Below are positions 60,265 to 64,000 of a DNA stretch of 64,000 nt, one piece after another. The DNA comes from Burkholderiaceae bacterium (GTDB lineage: Bacteria; Pseudomonadota; Gammaproteobacteria; Burkholderiales; Burkholderiaceae_C), in contig JAEUPI010000217.1 of assembly GCA_016790175.1 (NCBI GenBank), positions 60,377-124,376 on the forward strand, read 5' to 3'. The notes below the pieces were generated by a model. The model made no database searches and was not told the DNA's origin. It saw only the letters and a list, made by a program, of their open reading frames with translations. Both the position numbers and the translations under genes were made by a program. Each line of letters opens with the position of its first letter. Positions within the stretch are counted from its first letter, which is position 1.

Positions 60265-61034
60265 TGGTGCGCCGCACGACGATCGGCTCGCGCAGCAATG
60301 CGCAGCTGGTGCGCATTCGTCGGCTGCAGGCCGACCCAGTGGCCTATCGCAAACTCGGCGTAGCCTGGCTCGACGGCGAACATCTGCTGCAAGCGGCGCT
60401 GGCGCGCGGAAACCGGCTCGACGAGTTGTTCGTCGACGAGGCGCGCGTGGACGATGTCGCCATCAAGGCCTTGATGCAGGGTGCCGAGCGTGTGGCCGTG
60501 GTCGAGAGCCGGCTCTGGCGCGAGGTGTGCGCGCTGCCGTCCGCGCCGGCATTGGGCGCGTTGATGAAACCGGCCGCCGGCGCGGTGCTGCCGGGCGTTC
60601 AGACCGTCGTGCTCGACCGGCTGCAGGACGCCGGCAACGTGGGCAGCATCCTGCGCAGCGCCGCCGCGTTTGGCGTGCGGCAACTGATCGCGCTGAAAGG
60701 CTGCGCGGGTCTGTGGTCGCCGAAGGTGCTGCGTTCGGCGATGGGCGCGCATTTCGCGATGCACCTGTGTGAAGAAGCGGGCGATGCCGAGCTGGCGTCG
60801 CTGGGCGTGCCGATGGTGGCCACCGATTCACATGGGGGGGTTGCGCTGCCCGATGGCGCCTTGCCCGAACCCTGCGCCTGGGTGTTCGGCCATGAAGGAC
60901 AGGGTGTCGGCGAGGCCCTGCTGCGCCGATGCGCGTTGCAGGTGCGCATTCCGCAGCCAGGCGGCGAGGAGTCGCTCAACGTGGCCGCGGCGGCGGCGAT
61001 CTGCCTGTACGAATCGATGCGCAGGCGTCAGTAG
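60264..61034 (+). CDS. TrmH/SpoU-family RNA 2'-O-methyltransferase
   Basis: SPOUT-class SAM-dependent methyltransferase probably modifying 23S rRNA or a tRNA ribose. The 256-residue protein has an N-terminal substrate-binding part (YRKLGVAWLDGEHLLQAALA) and the knotted domain: VVLDRLQDAGNVGSILRSAA (motif 1), AWVFGHEGQGVGEALLRRC (motif 2) and IPQPGGEESLNVAAAAAICL (motif 3). A G7 run at 60834-60840 lies inside the gene. It ends overlapping the convergent ppsR by 7 bp. The specific target cannot be assigned. Confidence 0.9.
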   Translation: MVRRTTIGSRSNAQLVRIRRLQADPVAYRKLGVAWLDGEHLLQAALARGNRLDELFVDEARVDDVAIKALMQGAERVAVVESRLWREVCALPSAPALGALMKPAAGAVLPGVQTVVLDRLQDAGNVGSILRSAAAFGVRQLIALKGCAGLWSPKVLRSAMGAHFAMHLCEEAGDAELASLGVPMVATDSHGGVALPDGALPEPCAWVFGHEGQGVGEALLRRCALQVRIPQPGGEESLNVAAAAAICLYESMRRRQ

Positions 61035-61852
61035 ATCAGCCGGTCGGGGCGGATGTCGCGCAGGATCGTCGTCGCGATCTCCTCGATTGATTTGTGCGTC
61101 GAGCTGAGCCAGGAGATGCCTTCACGGCGCATCATCGATTCGGCGTCACGGACCTCGGCCCTGCAGTTGTCGAGCGCGGCATAGCGGCTGTCCGGTCGCC
61201 GCTCATGGCGGATCTGCGCCAACCGTTCCGGGTCGATCGTCAATCCGAAGCACTTGCGCTTGTAAGGCGCGAGCGGCCCCGGCAGCCTGTTGCGCTCGAA
61301 GTCCTCGGGGATCAACGGGTAGTTGGCAGCCTTGATGCCATGCTGCATGGCCAGATACAGCGACGTCGGTGTCTTACCGCAACGGCTGACACCGACGAGG
61401 ATGACATCGGCCGCCTGGAGATTGCGGGCGGACTGGCCGTCGTCGTGGGCCAACGCGAAGTTGATCGCTTCGATGCGCTCGTGGTACTCATGACTTCGGG
61501 CCGCGTCTGAAAAGCGGCCGACGCGGTGGTTGGACTTGACGCCGAATTCGGCCTCCAGCGGCTCCACGAAGGTGCGGAACATGTCCATCACCAGGCCCTG
61601 ACACGCCGACCCCGCGAAGACATCGCGCACCGCCTCGTTGACCAGGGTGATGAAGACGATCGGCCGCCGGCCCTCCATGCGTGCGGTGGTGTTGATCTCG
61701 CTCAGTACCGCACCCGCCTTCTCCGGCGTGTCGATGAAGGGGCGTCGAACGTGTCGATGCTGGGCCGGAAACTGCGCCAGGATCGAGTTGCCGAAGGTCT
61801 CGGCAGTGATGCCGGTGCCGTCGGAGACGAAGAAGACGGTGCGGCTGGGCAT
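61028..61852 (-). CDS. ppsR: PEP synthase regulatory protein (kinase/pyrophosphorylase)
   Basis: DUF299-family bifunctional enzyme that inactivates PEP synthase by ADP-dependent threonine phosphorylation and reactivates it by phosphorolysis. The 274-residue protein starts RTVFFVSDGTGITAETFGNS and has the P-loop LVGVSRCGKTPTSLYLAMQ and YPLIPEDFERNRLPGPL. ATG 61852 matches the family start. It is divergent from ppsA, its target, across 196 bp, which supports the PEP synthase rather than the PPDK version. Confidence 0.96.
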   Translation of the reverse strand: MPSRTVFFVSDGTGITAETFGNSILAQFPAQHRHVRRPFIDTPEKAGAVLSEINTTARMEGRRPIVFITLVNEAVRDVFAGSACQGLVMDMFRTFVEPLEAEFGVKSNHRVGRFSDAARSHEYHERIEAINFALAHDDGQSARNLQAADVILVGVSRCGKTPTSLYLAMQHGIKAANYPLIPEDFERNRLPGPLAPYKRKCFGLTIDPERLAQIRHERRPDSRYAALDNCRAEVRDAESMMRREGISWLSSTHKSIEEIATTILRDIRPDRLIY

Positions 61853-61913
61853 CGGTGTTCGAGAGTGGGGGGAGGCGGGCGTGAAAACCCGATGATAGGG
61901 CCGGGGCATTCCG

Positions 61914-61919
61914 TAGAAT
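61914..61919 (+). promoter_or_regulatory. candidate ppsA -10 box in the ppsR/ppsA gap
   Basis: TAGAAT lies about 130 bp before ppsA in the 196-bp divergent region, giving a long leader if used. The rest of the gap has no open gene and no strong hairpin. GGAG at 62038-62041 is the ppsA ribosome binding site. Confidence 0.35.
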
Positions 61920-62048
61920 CCGCCGCAAGCAAGCCCCTTGCCACGCGATGAGCCGACCCAGCCGATCACTCGAACGCTTCAGTGCTGAGCCGATGGCCCG
62001 CGTCTCGACCTTGGGCGCACCGATTTCTGACCTTTACGGAGCCTACCC

Positions 62049-64000
62049 ATGTCATCGACGACTGTCGCGACCGCCCTGGTCGTACCGTTTGAACAATTGA
62101 GGATGTCCGACGTCGAGGCGGTCGGCGGCAAGAACGCGAGCCTTGGCGAGATGATCAGTCAGCTGACGGCCAGCGGCGTACGGGTGCCCGGCGGTTTTGC
62201 CACCACGGCGCACGCGTTCCGCGAGTTCCTGCGCCACAACGGCCTGGTCGAGCGCATCGCCGGTCGACTGGCCAAGCTCAATGTCGACGATGTGCGTGCG
62301 CTGGCCGAGGCGGGCGCCGACATCCGGGGCTGGGTCACCGAGGCGCCCTTGCCGCAGGCACTGGAGAAAGCCATTCGCCAGGCCTTCGAGCATCTGAGCG
62401 CTGGCGATGACCAGGCCTCGTTCGCCGTACGGTCGTCGGCCACGGCCGAGGATCTGCCCGACGCGTCGTTCGCCGGGCAGCAGGAGACGTTCCTGAACGT
62501 CAGCGGCATCGATGACGTGCTGCACCGCGTGCGCGAGGTGTTCGCCTCGCTCTACAACGACCGCGCGATCAGCTACCGCGTGCACAAGGGCTTCGCCCAC
62601 GGCGACGTGGCGCTGTCGGCCGGCGTGCAGCGCATGGTGCGGTCGGACCTCGGCAGTGCCGGCGTGATGTTCACGATCGACACCGAGTCCGGCTTCGACG
62701 ACGTGGTGTTCATCACCTCGAGCTACGGGCTCGGAGAAACGGTGGTGCAAGGCGCCGTGAACCCGGACGAGTTCTACGTGCACAAGCCGATGCTCAAGGC
62801 GGGCAAGATGGCCGTCATTCGCCGTTCGCTGGGTTCGAAGCTGATCCGCATGCAATTCGCCGCACCGGAGCAGCGCGCCGCGACCGGCAAGCTGGTCACC
62901 ACCGTGGACACACCGACCGAGCTGCGCAATCGCTTTTCCCTCAGTGACTCCGACGTCATCGAGCTGGCGAAGTACGCGCTGATCATCGAAGCGCACTACG
63001 GACGTGCGATGGACATCGAATGGGGCCGCGACGGGCGCGACGGCAAGATCTACATCCTGCAGGCCCGGCCCGAGACGGTGAAGAGCCAGGCCACGGTCGA
63101 GCACCGCTATAAGCTCAAGGGGCACGGCACGGTGCTGGCCGAGGGCCGGGCGATCGGCCAGAAGATCGGCACCGGCCGCGTGCGCATCGTGCATTCGCTG
63201 GCCGAGATGGAGCATGTGCAGCACGGTGACGTCCTGGTCACCGAGATGACCGACCCGAACTGGGAGCCGGTGATGAAGCGCGCCGCGGCGATCGTCACCA
63301 ACCGTGGTGGCCGCACCTGCCACGCCGCGATCATCGCGCGTGAACTGGGCATCCCGGCGGTGGTAGGCTGCGGCGACGCCACCGAGCGCCTGGTCGACGG
63401 CTCGCTGGTCACCGTCTCCTGCGCCGAGGGCGACACCGGCTTCATCTACGACGGCCTGCTCGAGACCGAGGTCACCGAAGTCAAGCGCGGTGAGATGCCG
63501 TACTGCCCGATCAAGATCATGATGAATGTCGGCAATCCGACGCTGGCCTTCGAGTTCGCACGCATTCCGAATTCGGGCGTGGGTCTGGCGCGGCTGGAGT
63601 TCATCATCAACACCAACATCGGAGTACACCCGAAGGCCATCCTCGACTATCCGAATATCGACCCCGAGCTGAAGATGGCGGTCGAATCGGTGGCCCGCGG
63701 CCATGCGTCGCCACGGGCGTTCTACGTCGAGAAGTTGATGGAGGGTGTGGCCACGATCGCCGCCGCCTTCTGGCCCAAGCCGGTCATCGTCCGGCTCTCG
63801 GACTTCAAGAGCAATGAGTACAAGAAGCTGATCGGCGGCAAGCGCTACGAGCCCGACGAGGAGAACCCGATGCTGGGCTTCCGCGGCGCGTCGCGCTACA
63901 TCAGTGGCGAGTTCAGCGACGCCTTTGCCATGGAGTGCGAGGCGCTGCGTCGCGTGCGTGCCGAGATGGGCCTGACCAACGTGGAGATCATGGTGCCCTT
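62049..64000 (+). CDS. ppsA: phosphoenolpyruvate synthase, 3' end cut by window
   Basis: Converts pyruvate and ATP to PEP, AMP and phosphate for gluconeogenesis. Only the first 650 codons are present; family members have about 790-800. The ATP-grasp domain opens with [20 protein letters not shown], and [20 protein letters not shown] (ATP-binding) and [14 protein letters not shown] follow. The phosphohistidine domain [20 protein letters not shown] holds the catalytic His. The PEP-binding barrel begins ([19 protein letters not shown]) but is cut. ppsR upstream is its regulator. Confidence 0.98.
   Translation, partial: MSSTTVATALVVPFEQLRMSDVEAVGGKNASLGEMISQLTASGVRVPGGFATTAHAFREFLRHNGLVERIAGRLAKLNVDDVRALAEAGADIRGWVTEAPLPQALEKAIRQAFEHLSAGDDQASFAVRSSATAEDLPDASFAGQQETFLNVSGIDDVLHRVREVFASLYNDRAISYRVHKGFAHGDVALSAGVQRMVRSDLGSAGVMFTIDTESGFDDVVFITSSYGLGETVVQGAVNPDEFYVHKPMLKAGKMAVIRRSLGSKLIRMQFAAPEQRAATGKLVTTVDTPTELRNRFSLSDSDVIELAKYALIIEAHYGRAMDIEWGRDGRDGKIYILQARPETVKSQATVEHRYKLKGHGTVLAEGRAIGQKIGTGRVRIVHSLAEMEHVQHGDVLVTEMTDPNWEPVMKRAAAIVTNRGGRTCHAAIIARELGIPAVVGCGDATERLVDGSLVTVSCAEGDTGFIYDGLLETEVTEVKRGEMPYCPIKIMMNVGNPTLAFEFARIPNSGVGLARLEFIINTNIGVHPKAILDYPNIDPELKMAVESVARGHASPRAFYVEKLMEGVATIAAAFWPKPVIVRLSDFKSNEYKKLIGGKRYEPDEENPMLGFRGASRYISGEFSDAFAMECEALRRVRAEMGLTNVEIMVP

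Overview
The window is high-GC, gene-dense bacterial chromosome with short intergenic gaps, many GTG starts and many ATGA start/stop overlaps. Gene content and order point to a betaproteobacterium of the order Burkholderiales. The main markers are sucA-odhB-lpdA-zapE; scpB-rluB-ndk-rlmN-pilW-rodZ-ispG-hisS-yfgM-bamB-der-hfq-hflX-hflK-hflC-hisZ-purA; rpsB-tsf-pyrH-frr-uppS-cdsA-dxr-rseP-bamA-skp-lpxD-fabZ-lpxA-lpxB-rnhB; and divergent ppsR/ppsA. Placement near the Comamonadaceae/Rubrivivax-Leptothrix group is inference from style and from one intergenic repeat. No insertion sequence, prophage, CRISPR array or rRNA operon was seen.

Layout. 87-4338: a small accessory block with a nitronate monooxygenase-like and an amidohydrolase gene (+), then a solitary peptide-type ABC substrate-binding protein and a small cysteine-cluster protein (-). 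4419-11277: the 2-oxoglutarate dehydrogenase operon (sucA, odhB, lpdA) with zapE, preceded by a strongly structured leader in the place of the known Burkholderiales sucA RNA motif. 11288-16801: a secreted hypothetical protein, a PP2C phosphatase, a YdcH-like protein, a DinG/YoaA-type helicase, and the divergent bamD/rluD pair. 16798-35845: a long colinear run covering chromosome segregation (scpB), rRNA modification (rluB, rlmN), nucleotide metabolism (ndk, purA, a phosphoribosyltransferase), type IV pilus and shape proteins, isoprenoid synthesis (ispG), hisS, the BAM lipoprotein bamB, GTPases der and hflX, hfq, the HflKC complex and hisZ. 35867-39914: tRNA-Leu(CAG), RNase R and a bifunctional NAD(P)HX repair enzyme. 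39967-45946: an accessory module with a TAXI-type TRAP transporter, D-amino-acid dehydrogenase and amidase. 46097-61034: translation (rpsB, tsf, frr), pyrH, isoprenoid and phospholipid synthesis, the RseP/BamA/Skp envelope genes, the lipid A cluster, rnhB and an rRNA methyltransferase. 61028-64000: ppsR, which controls PEP synthase, opposite ppsA, cut by the window end.

Most of the window is conserved housekeeping DNA. The points most worth a second look are non-coding or are small deviations. They are the roughly 225-nt multi-hairpin leader upstream of scpB, the sucA leader with mutually exclusive hairpins, RNase R without its usual N-terminal helix-turn-helix, a Gly-to-Val change in the signature motif of BamA, and the TRAP/D-amino-acid/amidase island. 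No clearly new multi-gene system was found. All functional calls rest on reading motifs and gene order; no database search was run.
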